Counted from the stretch's first letter, positions 11,393-24,600 are shown. The stretch is 64,000 bases of DNA from Ulva prolifera (GCA_023078555.1 CM041198.1:460856-524855); one strand, 5' to 3'. A program made the numbers and translations. Notes: generated from the sequence alone by a model not told the origin.

Positions 11393-13638
11393 CAGGTGTT
11401 ACTGACTCTGCTGTTGTATGTGACTGCAGTGTTCGGCACACTTGTTCAGTGCGGTCCAGACAATGTGTGCAGCACTGTGCTACAAGGGCAAAGCCAGCGA
11501 GGCAGGTAGCACTGCGGGTCAACAGGGGCCCACGCAACCATCAACACGCAACACAGACCAACACACCCATGCATCCGCACCTGTGCGGCACTGTGCCGAT
11601 GATTCTGTGCGTATGAGAGGCTTTCAGACGATGGGACGCCTTGGCACTGCACCCTAGTTCCCCAGCTGGCGATGGCAGGCCAACATGCCGCACTAGGCCG
11701 AGCCAGGGTATGCACGGCCCGATGCACGTTACAGTGGATCCAACATCATTCCCACTGTCACTTCAGGCGCAAGCCTCTCCACCTGTGTACGTATGTTGTT
11801 ACAAAGACAGAGGCCGGGCATCAAGCCGTGTCTAGGAAACCACTCGCAAATCCAGTCATGGCACTAGGCCGCGCACGAGCGCGCACCATCGCCCCGCCGG
11901 TAATTCCAGCCGTGTGTAAGTATATTTTCTATGCATGATTGCATACTTTGTCAATGAATTGAATGGATCACACCATGCCCTCAGGGTGGCCACACAAGTG
12001 CTGCAGTCACCTCGATTGTACGCTTGTACGTACAGTCGATACCGTATGGCTATGTAATCATGCATACATATTCCTGGGGTCACTACCGAGCAGCATTGGC
12101 GTTTTCTAGATCTCCACATCATGGCAGGCAGGCTCATTACAAGTGGCAGCCGGCTGACAATGTCACACTTGCTGATTCCAAACCGCTGCCCAGAGCACAG
12201 TGCTGGAGCATGTGCCCTCAAAGAGGCAACAGATCTCACAGTGTTGGAGCACTTGCTGCAAGTGCCCCTGCCTAGCTGGCCTCGCCACAGGGCACAGTCT
12301 TGCCTGTCGGCGCAATCGCCTGTGCACGACGCAGGCGCAGGCGGCCACAGTCTCCCATGTTCTGTTAATCGAGCACACCTGCCTCCGCAGGCATTCTGTG
12401 TGAGGTAATTCTTCCGTCGGGAGAGCGCATGGCGGCAGTTGCACCCGTGGCTGCTGAGGGAGCCACACGGGCTCCGGGCCATTGCATGGCAGGCTGCCAT
12501 TGGCAGCACACCACAGACCTGTCAATGTCCTCTTAAGCATGTGGCCACGTCAATCCAGATTCACTTGACACCAAATCAGGATCTGAAATGACAAGATCTG
12601 ACACACCTGACCCCCAAAACTGCTCCAACACCCAAGCAGGCAACTGTCAGCTTCAGAGTGAGGTGAAGTGTGGTGTGCTCTGCTGAGTGGAAGGTGGCAG
12701 GTCCTGCCAAGCAGGTGCCAGCTGCTGCAGTCATGGCTGCTTCAATGCAATTACCTCTCACACGCTCGGTGGGCTGGCCTGGCATTGCAGATGCCCAGCA
12801 TCCCACACAGCAGCTGCGGTTGTGGCCATGGCATGCCTGGACCTCCCCTGGTGGTTGTCAATCGGCACCAAGGCCGTAGCTGACGTGTCTTTCATCCGTC
12901 TGCCCCCCCACCCCCGGGCCCCGGGTGCTAGCTGGGGTGCTGGAGCATGAGACTTCTGCCCTTGTGGGCGGGCAAATTCGCCAACGATTTGGCAAATCCA
13001 TAGCGTGGTGTCTGAGTGTCAAAGTTGAGTGTCAATGTGACAAGTCAGGAAGAGCATCATGTACCTTCACACGATCAGGTCCCTGGTGCACATAGCACAC
13101 ATCTGTGCACACGAGCACCAGGAGCCCTGCCCGATGGTGCAACACGCCATGATGTGAAGGCAGCAATTTGACCGGCCAAGAGAGCACTGAAGAAGCTTGC
13201 ATAATCACAGGAGCAGGCACAGACCCAAGATGAACACAAACTGTGGGCAGAGCTGCTGGCTGCCCGCGATCAGCGCGGCCAGAGGCAAGGTTCCAGGTAG
13301 TCACCGTGCCTCGCCAGCAGGCATCTTCTTTTCACGTCCAACATCGATACGTGGATGCACTTTCTGTGCGCAAATGCATCGCTGTATGCGCTGGACCAAC
13401 GACGGACAAGAAGATCGACTCCACGCCACTGCCGCGCAGCTCAAAAGGCAGGTGCGTTGCCCTCACACCGGAAAAACCAATAAAACGTTTGAAGTTGGGA
13501 ATAGTGTGTGCCGTGCATCCGATCACTGTTGCGCAGAATCAACATCGACTGACGTGAATCGCGTTCCGGAAATCCGGCACGAGCGAATTCGAATCGTGCA
13601 CAGACGTCTTCATTTGAATATTCCTCGGGAGGGACTCG

Positions 13639-16278
13639 ATGTACTGCTTTACATGTGTTCCTCAAGGAACCGTTTCCGTCGTAGAACGGGGCGCATGGAG
13701 GACGCCTGACCCGCATTGCTGACACGGACGCCACGAAGTAGCCAGGCACCTTGACTGAGCGCGAGGCAAGCACTTGCCACGACAGCACGATGCCAACAGC
13801 CTGGCAGTCACAGCAGGATGGATGCAAGCATTGTGTGCACTGGCGTTCACCTAGGTGACTTGGCTGTTGATCATGATGAACGCAGATTCTGACCAAGGCC
13901 GCGCGCCTTGCATTGGTATTGCCATTCGCGGTGCTACATCTTGTCATGCGGCATTGAACACATGTGCTACGCCTCAATCTGACTTTATTGTGCAGGTGTG
14001 GCAAGTACAATCGGATTGCGGGGCCAGGCTGCAACGTCATCTGTCCTTGCATTGGTGCGATTCTGCCCGCCGTGCACAGGCGTGATCCTTAGACAGGCAG
14101 ACTGCATGCTCGCCACACAGGCGATAGCTCAGCTGTAATGCCGGCAAGATCGTCTTTGCGTTCTGCTCGCAACCATTGGAACGCCGTCGCAGGAGACTGC
14201 GTCAGCGGAGCAGTGTCTATGAGAATCCAACAACTCGACGTCAACTGCGAAACCAAGACCAGAGACAACGTCTTCGTGCACGTGGTCGTATCTGTCCAGT
14301 ATCAGGTGCCTCTCACCGCCGCGCTGTCCTCTTTGCTGCGAAGTAACCACTGCGCTACATCAAGCGCGTGACATCGAATTGGCCTGGAACCTCGACGAGT
14401 GGCACAGGTGCCATGCCTGAGATACCAAGCCACACGACCCAATCACAAACGTGCCGTCCGATACATCCCCTGTGAGGCAGGAAGTATAGCATGGATAGCT
14501 CAAGGTCTGCACTGCACTGGAGGCCTCCAAGTGACAAACAACTCCATGCGTGCAGTACTGTGCATCTTCAGCAACCCCCCCGCATGCTGGCTGCGCCGCC
14601 TTGACACTCACTAAGTATCCCGCCCTGGCATCACGTCTCATCCCAGCCTGCAGCCAGGTTGACGTCTATCTGCAAATCCATGTCCTCCACTCTTCGCCCA
14701 GTGCATGGACACCTGAGTTACAGCATCTGTGCGAGTACACTTGGGTGGCTGCGTCACAGGCACCACATGACACCACCAGGTCCCATCACTTTCAGGTTCT
14801 ACAAGACAAGGTGGTAGACAGCTACTACAAGCTCACCTGCCAGGCCGCCCAGATCAAGGCGTACGTGTTTGACGTCGTGCGATCCGCCGTCCCAAAGATG
14901 GACCTGGACGACGTCTTCATCTCAAAGGAGGACATCGCCCGTGACGTCAAGGAGCAGCTCACCGTGTCCATGGACGCCTTTGGCCTCTCCATCATCCAGG
15001 CATGCCTCCCAGTCCTGTGCCTGACCGTCATGAAAAGGATCGGGCTGCCATCCGGCCGAATCATCAAGTTTTGTCTCGATCATTGCGCTCAGTGTGCTCA
15101 TGTTCGTATGATGTGCAATTTGTATATACATCGTCCTTTTCAGGCACAGTGTGCGTCCTGAGCTAGGGCGGGTGCCTGACCTTGTGCCAGTGCTGCTCTT
15201 CGTTGCCAGCCTTCCTGCTGCATGATCAGTTCAAAGTCCCGTCTCAGCGCTCGCCACGGCACCGTGACGATCACGTGCATCGAGTCATCTTGGCCTCACA
15301 CACTTGCAACAGCCCCACTCACTCACATTCCCTGGCCGGCCGAGGTGTCTGCATGCCGGCACTAGCCCGAGCTGCTCACGGTGGCTGCCCCGCGCATGCA
15401 TCCCGCCTTCCGCGACGAAGTAGCTGAGGCCAATGCCGTTGGGGGGGTGCATGGAATGACGCCCACTTTGGTGCGGCCAGGAGAGCCGGGCTACTTTAAA
15501 TGGCTATTTGAAATGTCGGTTCACAGGTGAATGCACATCTCTCACATGAGCATGGGCGTCGACGGGTGGCTGTGCGCTGCAGACGCTGCTGACGGACATC
15601 GTGCCGGCGGCAAAGGTGAAGCAGGCGATGAACGAGATCAACGCGGCGCTGCGCATGCGCGAAGCCGCGGTACAGAAGGCCGAGGCGAGCAAGATCACCG
15701 TCGTCAAGGCCGCCGAGGCCGACGCCGAGGCCAAGTTCCTCGCCGGCGAAGGTACGCTGCACCCTGAAGGCTCACAGAGTGTGCTGTGGACGGCTGCGCT
15801 GATCCAGCATCGCTGACGCGCTTTCGCACTTGGCTGAGGTGGTGCGATCGAATCGTGTGGTACCAAACCAATAAAGCAGAGGAATAGGGATTTGCACTTG
15901 TGAGCGCCCTGGTGCGCAGATGCCGGCAAGGGCGGCGCACGGCTTGTGGCCTCAGCGGCGGAGGTGTATGTGCAGGTATTGCGCGGCAGCGGCAAGCGAT
16001 CGTGCACGGCCTACGAGAGTCTGTTAAGGACTTCAACGAAGGCGTCAACGAAATAGGCTCTCGCGAGTGTGCCCTTGCCCCACCCTTCCTTTACCTTACT
16101 GCTTACCACGGCATTAAGCGTGACTGTCCGTCCACAGACTTTTGTTCCCTAGGCTGCCCACCCAGGCACTGTCGTAGGTTGACTGCTGTGGCTTGCTAGA
16201 CTGCAGCGTGCCTTTATCCGCGTGATATCGTGTGATTGAGAGCACTTGCGAGCGGGGTGCGTAACGCTGCATGCATAT

Positions 16279-16335
<57 letters not shown>

Positions 16336-16669
16336 GCTGCATCGTGGGCTCTGCACCTTCTTGCGGCTGCCTGAGACAGGGCCGCGGTGTGTGATCTGCA
16401 CCCTGAAGTTGCGCGCCTCTGGCCGCGACCGCGCTGCACAGTGGCGTGGCTGTGGCGTTGGCGGCACGCGCGCCTGACTGGCATGCTCTTGCAGGGTGAT
16501 CTCCCTCATGATGGTGACGCAGTACTTTGACACGCTGCGCGACCTCGGGGCGCACGGCAAGGCCAACACGCTGTTCATCCCGCACCAGCCCGGCGCGATC
16601 CGCGACATCACGGAGCAGGTCCGTGACGGCTTCCTGCAGGCCGCCGCGCCGCAGGAGATGTCTCGCTAG
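13639..16669 (+). CDS. HIR (hypersensitive-induced reaction) protein, SPFH/prohibitin-domain membrane scaffold
   Basis: Seven exons: 13639-13688, 13996-14054, 14193-14305, 14796-14999, 15583-15751, 15976-16066 and 16495-16669. They total 861 nt, 286 residues, the usual HIR length. Visible blocks are [112 protein letters not shown] and [18 protein letters not shown] proteins form oligomeric rings or microdomains on the plasma membrane, and in plants act in defence signalling. Gly2, the usual myristoylation site of plant HIRs, is replaced here by Tyr, while Cys3 and Cys6 could be palmitoylated. Intron 1 has no GT at the position that alignment demands (GG instead; an alternative GC donor would add five residues), and intron 4 uses GC. 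Other donors are GTGCGA, GTGCCT, GTACGC and GTGTGC. A long CT tract lies in intron 6. Confidence 0.88.
16281..16333. repeat. (TC)n microsatellite in HIR intron 6
   Basis: 53 bp of uninterrupted TC dinucleotides on the sense strand of the HIR gene, about 160 nt upstream of the exon 7 acceptor. The reverse strand gives a meaningless Arg-Glu repeat frame. Confidence 0.98.
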
Positions 16670-16800
16670 CGGCCGCGGGGCACGCCCTGAGCCATGAATG
16701 CCGCTGGGGTGCTCGCAGGCATGGTAGCTGGGCAGGGGTATCGCCTGCACGAGTAGTTGCGATCTAGCTCAGAGGGTTGCAAGGAGCAGTACTTGCATAT

Positions 16801-16805
16801 TGTAA
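16801..16805 (+). terminator. candidate polyadenylation signal TGTAA of the HIR gene
   Basis: TGTAA occurs 132 nt after the HIR stop, matching the spacing seen for PDHA. Confidence 0.55.
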
Positions 16806-18031
16806 GTGTGGTGGTGCGGCTACGTTGCGTCGGGGGGCCCGTGCGTAGCACCAGTAACTGGTGTGAGACAGAGAGTGGAGCTGTGTGCGTGGCCGTGAGC
16901 GTGGGTATGCTAACCTGATGATTTTTGATGCGCAATCTGAACCTGTTGTTGGCAAGGTACGGAAAATTGATTGTCGAGGTGCATCATGTACAACGCTCTT
17001 GTGTATGGCCACAGACGCTGGCATCTGCGCATGTAATGTGGCAGTCTGTTCTTACATGCATCTGCGAAGGGCACAGCATGAGCTGGGACTGCAGGGGCAG
17101 TGTTACAAACTTGTCTCCTGTGATAGGATTTGCAGTGCAGTCCCGTGACAGGTTTTGCAATGGCCCTTAGGTGCACATGATATTGTGTTTCAGTAGTCAG
17201 CTATCATGTAAATCAAGAGAATTGCATGCCTTTTGGCCACGGATCCCTTGTGCACGAAGGCACGGTAGCTTGACAAGGTCGGAAACATCAGGCTGCACCC
17301 TGCTCCTGCACTTCACTACACCAGTTACACAGACTATCATCACGGTGCCACACTACACAGCATCTGCTGTCGCGCATGACCTGCTTACACCATCTGCAAG
17401 CATGAGACCGTGAGGACTGATGGATACACACTCCTGTCACATTTCCGACACAGCAATCCGTTCAGCACGACAGCACACACTTTGGACGTTGAAGCTCGTG
17501 CGAACACATGCATTCCCGCACGTTGCATTGTGCCAGTGGCATATACTGGCACGCAAGGTGTCAGGAGTCAGCGGTTACATCATTTGCAGCTCCATTTCTG
17601 AACCTACAAGCCAACAAGGTACACTGATGAGGCACACTCTACGTCCCTGGGTGCTGCCACGCGCACACAAGCCTTGCACGTACACATAGAAGCATGGGGT
17701 CTGCCTCTCTGCCAGCCCTCACATTGCAAAGCCGCCACATACACGCTGCCATTATCCCCAATGCAGCAGCAACACCACCGCAGCCGCACCGCAACAGCTC
17801 CACAGACCAGGCACTGCCATGCTGGAAACAATCAGGCCACATCGGGCCCTTGCGGACTGTTCTGCGCAAGCCCAGCACAGCAACACGTGCGGCTTCAGCC
17901 TCTCCCCCCTTGGGCATGGGGCGCCTTTGTGCAGTCCCAGCACAGTAGCCGCCCATCACGCCCATACAGGCCGTGAAATCTGCAGCCCAATGCTCTGCCC
18001 CGGATCCACATCTGGTCCAGGTGCCACCGCT
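16806..18031. other. intergenic, between convergent HIR and IspH genes
   Basis: About 1.2 kb with no recognised exon or repeat. It should contain the IspH 3' UTR on the minus strand. The nearest minus-strand TGTAA (TTACA on the plus strand) is only near 17575, rather far from the stop. Confidence 0.4.
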
Positions 18032-20608
18032 CTAGTGGGCGGGTGTGGCCACCTCCACGGGCGTGTCGAGGGGCTTGATACCCTCAAAATCAGGGTGCAT
18101 GATTGTGAAGACGCGGTCAAGCACGGCCTCAACGTCGCTGTCCGGTGTCGACGCGCCCGACGTCACGCCCACCCGCAGCGGCTTCCCTGGCGTCAGCCAC
18201 CCCTCTGTCTCCTTCAGCTCGCCCCAGGACATCTTGTGCTGAATCTGCACAAAAGTACACCCCCATCAGCCTGCTGCCAAAGTCATGCCTCGCAGCATGT
18301 GCTGGCGTTGCTCAACGTCTCGCCCTGTCAGGCATCAGCCACATTCGTAAAACCTCCGCTCAAGGTCAGAAGCGCAGTCAAAATCACAGCCAAGGCAGAT
18401 CCGACACAGGGCAGAGCCAGCCCAGAGCAGGGGGCGCACCTTGTTTGCGGCGGCGTCGATGCAGGCCGCCTCGCACACCCAGAAGCTCGGGGTGCCCTTG
18501 TGCTCCGCGATCTCTTGCAGGTGGCTTGTGTTGCTGCTGTTGAAGCCGCCAACGACGAGGAGCACGTCGACGGCATCGTCGCCGCTGGTGAGCTCGTACA
18601 TCGCGTCCTGCCGCTCCTGCGTCGCGTCGCAGATCGTGTCCATCACCATGAAGTGCGCCTTGAGGTTCTCTGGGCCGTACTTCTGCATCATCGTCTTCTC
18701 GAAGAGCTTGCCGATCGCCTCCGTCTCGCCCTTGAGCATCGTCGTCTGGTTGGCAATGCCCACCCTCTCAAGCATCGTGTCCACATCAAAGCCCGTTGAG
18801 ACTACACACGTGATGCGATCTTCCATGATACGATCACCACCTGTGAGGCGGGCGGCACCGCACGAGGCACCGTGGACGCATGCATGGACGTAGATGTAGA
18901 GAGCACGATGTACAGCATGCATGTGACCAGACTTGGCTGCTGTGTGCGTGGCTGTGGTAGCAAGCCTGGTGCTGCAGCTGAGCGCCCAGGAGGCCGGTAT
19001 GAGGATGGTGTTTCGCTGAGCATGTGGAATGGCACAGGATGGGCACCGAGGCTCAGGCATGTCAGAAGCTTTGAAACGAGCACTACATTGACATCACTGC
19101 GACGAAACGGCGGCGCGGGTGCAAATCGTGCTTTGGCGCCATTGCTGGGGGATAGAATCCCACTGTGCCAGACCATGTGGGTGTCGATGATGGGCGAGGG
19201 GCAGCTGTGAGTGCAGGGCCATGGGCACGGCAGGGCGCGCATGCTCGCAGGCATCAGCGGCGAGCAGCGGCAGGGCGGCCGCACCTGCGTTGGAGAACTT
19301 GGACATGAACTCCTCCTTGTCCCCGCCGTTGAGGATGAAGTCAGCAACGTAGTTGGCCTCGTCGAGGTCTTTGACTATCAAGTAGTCACCCGCGAAGCTG
19401 GCAGTTGCTACGGTCTCCTCATGGGAGTATTTGCCATGAATGATGCTCGTGTGTGCTTTGTCCGCCTGCCGGTCGACCGCTGTCCAGACCTTGGACACCC
19501 AGGGGCATGTGGTGTCAATGATCTGGACTTCGCGGTCGTTCAGCAACCGCATCTCTTCTACGGACGCACCAAAGGCAGGGAGGATGACAACGTCCCCGGT
19601 CTCGACACCAGAGAAGTCTTTCACCTCATCCTTGGTCTCAATGAATTTGACACTCATGTCGTGCATCCTCTGTGCACCACATCAAAGTCAGTCATACTTG
19701 CTGGTTTGCCAGCTGGTTGGTCTGGGTATCACACTGCACTGTGCGGCACGTGAGCAGTGTCATAGACGGCATAGGAGCAAACCTGGTTCACGCCTGGGTT
19801 GTGGATGATCTCGTTTGTGATATGCAGTTGCCTCTCGGGGAATCGTGCCCGGGCTTCATAGGCCATTTGTACAGCTCGCTCTACACCCCAGCAGAAGCCA
19901 TACGCTTCGGCCAAGGAAACAGTCACGTCACCATACGTGAACTTGTTACCGTTCTGGCGCATCTACAAGCATGCAATGCAGTGATGACATGGCCGTGGTC
20001 CTGCCATTGCCAACCTCACAGTTAATGAGCGGCATCGCAACTTGGATGCTAAGAAGGCTTTTCATAACACCAGATTCGATCCAGAAAGGGCCACAGAATG
20101 GTAGAGGACGTTTCACGGGAGCCTGCAGCCTTGGTTGGCTGATGTAGAGCTCCCAAGCTAAGCACAAGCGAAAGCACACACCTGAGCCACCAGCCCCTTT
20201 CGTGAGTATCCGACGCCATCAGCCTCCATTTTCTCCAAAGAATCCGCATCATCAACAACGCTGCGTATGTAGCGGTCTGTTTTATTCAAAGAGCGGCGGA
20301 ATTGCCTTGCTGCCCGAGCAGCTTCCCTATTCGAACCGCTTGCAGCGTCCAGTGCTTGCCTGACCTCGTCCGCGCTCGGTGCTTCTGCATTATACCAGTC
20401 AAGAAGTCAATCTAATATCGATACTGCAAAATGTTTCCGGTACTATGCATCAAGGCAAAGACGGAAACACTACAACATCAAGTACTGCACCAGAGCGACC
20501 GGTGCATGCAGGACAGCTAGACAATATCATACGTGCTGCACATCTTCCCTTGCGTCCATAAGCACGACGTGCTGGGCGCCTTGCGCTGGGTACAGTCAAC
20601 GTCAACAT
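18032..20608 (-). CDS. ispH: 4-hydroxy-3-methylbut-2-enyl diphosphate reductase (IspH/HDR), plastid
   Basis: Exons 20608-20533, 20384-20182, 19962-19783, 19669-19285, 18801-18440 and 18244-18032 total 1419 nt, 472 residues, close to plant HDR (about 466). The enzyme is the last step of the plastid MEP pathway, reducing HMBPP to IPP and DMAPP with a 4Fe-4S cluster. The three cluster cysteines are visible: FCWGVERA (about Cys117), DTTCPWVSK (about Cys208) and [11 protein letters not shown] (about Cys339). Also present are [44 protein letters not shown] and [10 protein letters not shown]. Exon 1 encodes an Arg/Ala-rich, acid-free presequence. Its phase-1 end matches exon 2, which continues [14 protein letters not shown], the plant-type N-terminal extension absent from bacteria. 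The frame stays open upstream to an ATG at 20878, so a longer start is possible. The 3' exons are much more G/C-rich at third positions than exons 1-3. Confidence 0.93.
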
Positions 20609-21655
20609 CGCGCCAATGCGTAAACCGAGCGAATCACAGTCCGTTCGGATGACGAGCCGCAAATCCACAAATAACAGTGTACAAGATGAGTAGCACCCTT
20701 GCAGTAGGCTTCTGGGGGCTGCGGTGTTGTAATCGGTGTCGCTGCGCGGATCAACAGCTGACAAACGCTTGCGGATCGGAGTCAATGCATGATACGGATC
20801 GCCCCGCTCTGCGCGCTGCGCAAGCCCGGAACCTTGTACGACCACCTTGAGGATCACTGAACGCTGCTTGTCACCCACATCCTCGGGAATTCTTGTTGAT
20901 CATGCAGTCAAATGCGCCACATCCGATACGCTGCCGCCCTGGTGCCGATGCGCCTGTGACTGGCCAAGTTATCCCTTGCTGCCGCATCTTGGGTGTTCAG
21001 CGGCGAGGCCTGGTGCCGCTCAGCCATGCAGTAGGGCATTTCTGTTTGCAGGGCTGCCTGTCTGTGCAGCGCGCATGGACCATCTGTGCTGGCGCGACGG
21101 GATTTGTTTCAGCATGGGAGGTGTCATGGGGCTGTGCACAGATGCGTACTAGACAATCCCATGTACGGTCAACAGTAGCCGCTAGTATATCTGCGCTCCA
21201 TACGGGTGGCATCTCGCGCCTAGATGAACTTCCCGGCCGCACTGTCGACGCACTCAGTGGGCTTTATGGGAGAGGCAGGGCGACGTTATCTGAGCAACAA
21301 CCACAGCTCACTGGACCTTGACCTGGTCCAACATCACACGAAATGGCATGCACCCGTCAGCACACCACAAACGCCGGCATGACAATGCAACACAAACCTG
21401 TCGGACCCTCGAGGGATCCCAGCTCTCACTCACAGCCCGCGCACACGACCAAACTGTTCACGGACCCGCGCAACCCATCAACCAGGCACTGCGGTGGCCT
21501 GCACCTCAGCTCGCCCTGCACCCCCTTAAGGCCCGACCCTCCGTCTGGCCGGAGACCAGACCTGCCGCTGCTGGATCGCTGGCTGAAAGCCCGTCCAGAT
21601 CATCGACTGAGACGACAACCACACCCCCCCAACCCCCCCTGGCGTGCAAGACGCA
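20609..21655. other. spacer between IspH 5' end and MCCB 3' end
   Basis: Contains the IspH promoter and the MCCB 3' UTR, both minus strand. An in-frame extension of IspH exon 1 reaches 20878. No separate gene is recognised. Confidence 0.4.
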
Positions 21656-24600
21656 TCACATCCGGAAGACCCCGTAAGACGTCGCTGTGCGGCCCTGCTG
21701 CAGCGCAGCGCCCAGCGCGAGCCCGAGCACGCGCCGCGTGTCAGCGGGGTCGATGATGCCGTCGTCCCACAGCCTCGCGCTCGAGTGCAGGGGCTCGCCC
21801 TCCTCCTCAAACTTCCCCGAGATGCCGTCCTTGAACTCCTGCTCCTCCGCCGCCGGCCACGGCTCGCCGGCCGCCTCCCGCTTGTCCCGCTCCACCTGCA
21901 GCCACACAGATGCCAGTCACAGCCCATGCCGGCAGCCTGCAGAATGCAATTGTAATTCCACCGATGAGCCTCGGCTTGGGGCACCGTCGGTCCAGCATGG
22001 CACCCCGCATCCTGCTCAAGCACCAGCTGTTGTAACATGTGGCGGGTGAAACTGAAAATGTGCCGGCACGGTGGCGGATGCAACATGCACAGAGCACGTC
22101 CACACAAAGTACACCAGGCAGCGCTGCGCTGCGGCAGCTGGCTTCCGCTAGGCTGCACCATCGCAGGCCATGGCGATGCCAAGAAGGGGAGGCGGCCGGG
22201 GGCGCACGGTGGCAAGGACGTTGGCGGCCTGGTCGCCGCCCATGACGCTGATGCGGGCGCTGGGCCACATGAAGAGGAAGTCCGGGGAGTACGCGCGGCC
22301 GCACATGCCGTAGTTTCCAGCTCCGTAGCTGCCGCCAAAGATGAGTGTCAGCTTAGGCACCTGCACAGCCGCCCCCCCGAGTATCAGCGCCTCGTGCGAC
22401 ACCTGCCCGGCGATCACGCGCAGTGTGTGTGAGCTGAATGAGCAAGCTGCGCATTGCATCCACGACGCGATGTGTCAACGCAAGGGCGGTCGAGTGCAAG
22501 CAGTGCGTTTTGTGCTGGTGGTGGTCCCTGTCCAGCTGTCTCTCGCTGCAGCGAGCATTGTCAGCACCTGGCCTGGGTATGCTCAGCTCCCATAACAATC
22601 ACAACAGAGGGTGGCCGCAAGCCCGCCGCCTGCAACTGCATGCGCAGAGTGTGGCCAGGCACACCCCCGCGATGTGCAGAACAGCCCCAACGGTGACCAG
22701 AGTGGGAGGGAGGGGGGGAGAGGGCGCAGGGAGTGGGGCACCTTGGCGTTGGCGACGGCCATGACCATCTTGGCGCCGTCCTTCGCGATGCCGTTGGCCT
22801 CGTACCAGCTGCCGACCATGAAGCCGGTGATGTTCTGCAGGAAGAGCAGCGGCACGCCGCGCTGCGCGCACAGCTGCACGAAGTGCGCGCCCTTCTGCGC
22901 CGACTCGGAGCGCAGCACGCCGCGGTTCGCGACGACGCCGACCGGCTGCCCGTACAGCGTCGCAAAGCCTGCATGCGCGGCCGGAATTGGAAACATTGCG
23001 GCACAAACAGCGGGAATGCGGATGTGAACGTGCACCTCGAGGACCGGGTGGGTCATGGCTTTTGAAGGGCAAGTTTATGTGGGCGGGAGGCCGTGTGGCA
23101 TGCGTTCGCACCACTGTGGACCAGCGGCAGCTCAGGAAGGCTGTGCGACGGCGTGAGCATATGCAGCCTCGTAGCCCGCTCTCCATGTTGCCAGTCCAGA
23201 TTCTGGCTGGTCACATTGGAATCATACGTGATTGCAAGTAGGCTGAGCACGTATACAGATCTCGCCAGATTCGGACGGCCGTCGCGGGTAGATGCAGAGG
23301 TGGCGGCTACACTTCGCTGGCCAGCACAACGGCTGCATCAGCAGCAGTCCGCTGCCATTGCAGATACAGACACGGCAACTTGCGGAGGGTGGCAAAACGC
23401 AGCCACATGGCGTGTCCACAGTGCGTGAGCTGTGCGGCGTGAGGCGTGCGGGGGGCACCTGTGACGAGGCTGCTGCCGTAGAGGTCCTTGAAGGCGTAGA
23501 AGGAGCCGCGGTCAAGCACGGCGTCGATCAGGCGCTGCGGGTCGATCGGGCCGTCCTGGAAGTGCAGCTCCCGCAGCGCCGCGGGGTCCCCGGCCGGCGG
23601 CTGCCACGGCTGCAGCGGCGGCGGCGAGTGCGCCGGCGGCAGCAGCTTCCCGATGATGCCGCGTGCGATGTACAGAGCGTGGTGGTCGTTCTCTGCCAGG
23701 TGGTCTACATGGCATGCGGACTGTGAGAAACGCCGCTCCCGTCCCGAGGGGAGGTCCTGGTGGAGGCATGCGGGGTTGTCCAGCTTGAGCGTGCTTGAGC
23801 TGCCTGTCGTTGACGCAGGGCAGCGCGTGATCGGGCAGCGTTGCCAGCTGCTGGCCTCAGGGGAACTCTGCATCGCGGATCTGCCGCACTGTGGCCGCGT
23901 TTGTGCGACTCACGGAGCACAGTACGGCATGCCGTCTGCATGCTGCTGTGCGCGTTGAGACACTGCTGACTTGTACGTGCGCAAGACTACCACCACGACC
24001 AGATTGCGGCCGCGCTCGCTCGGTGGCCACCAGGGTCATCGCCCGGGGCGGCGGCGAGGGGCGCGCACCGGTGACGCCGGAGCGGGAGCAGTGCAGGTCG
24101 GCGCCGCCGAGCTCCTCCGCGCTGACGACCTCCCCGGTCGCGGCCTTCACGAGAGGCGGGCCGCCAAGGAAGATGGTGCCCTGGGCGCGCACGATGACGG
24201 CCTCGTCGGCCATCGCCGGCACGTACGCGCCGCCCGCCGTGCACGAGCCCATCACGACCGCCACCTGCGGGATGCCCGCCGCCGACATGCGCGCCTGCGC
24301 GGCGCGCCAAATTGCCAGCAAGACCACGGTGCGTTGGTGCAATGCTGGCGGATGCGGATTGCACTGTGGGGTGGCGACGTGAGGAGGGCAACGCACGCGG
24401 GCAGGGTGCGCAGCCTGGCTGGCGTGGTCGCGGAAGCGCATGCATGCGTGCGGCAGGGCAAGCCGTACAGCTGGTTCGGGTGCGATCGGCAAGACCGATT
24501 TGCCAACACCATGCGTGCTCACAAGGACTGATGCAGTCACAGTCGCATGTGCACGCTACCGCCACCAGGAGGCCTGCTCGGAGGTGAGCTCACTGCGCCC

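Larger units (their letters stand above)
9878..13638. other. gene-poor region, one weak minus-strand candidate and a perfect palindrome
   Basis: No family is recognised. A 217-codon minus-strand frame at 11856-12509 has no domain signature and a random-looking composition. An imperfect direct repeat (CATGGCGAGCA near 11046 and 11152) is present. See the separate entries for the candidate at 10125-10541 and the palindrome at 11363-11392. Confidence 0.4.

Noticed and set aside
11856..12509. 217-codon minus-strand frame
   Set aside because: Cys/Arg-rich random-like composition, no motif, no splice partner.
14118..14140. GCGATAGCTCAGCTG, tRNA-like
   Set aside because: Inside a HIR intron, no T-arm or acceptor stem follows.
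16114..16750. minus-strand frames with Arg-Glu repeats
   Set aside because: Translation of the CT microsatellite in HIR intron 6.
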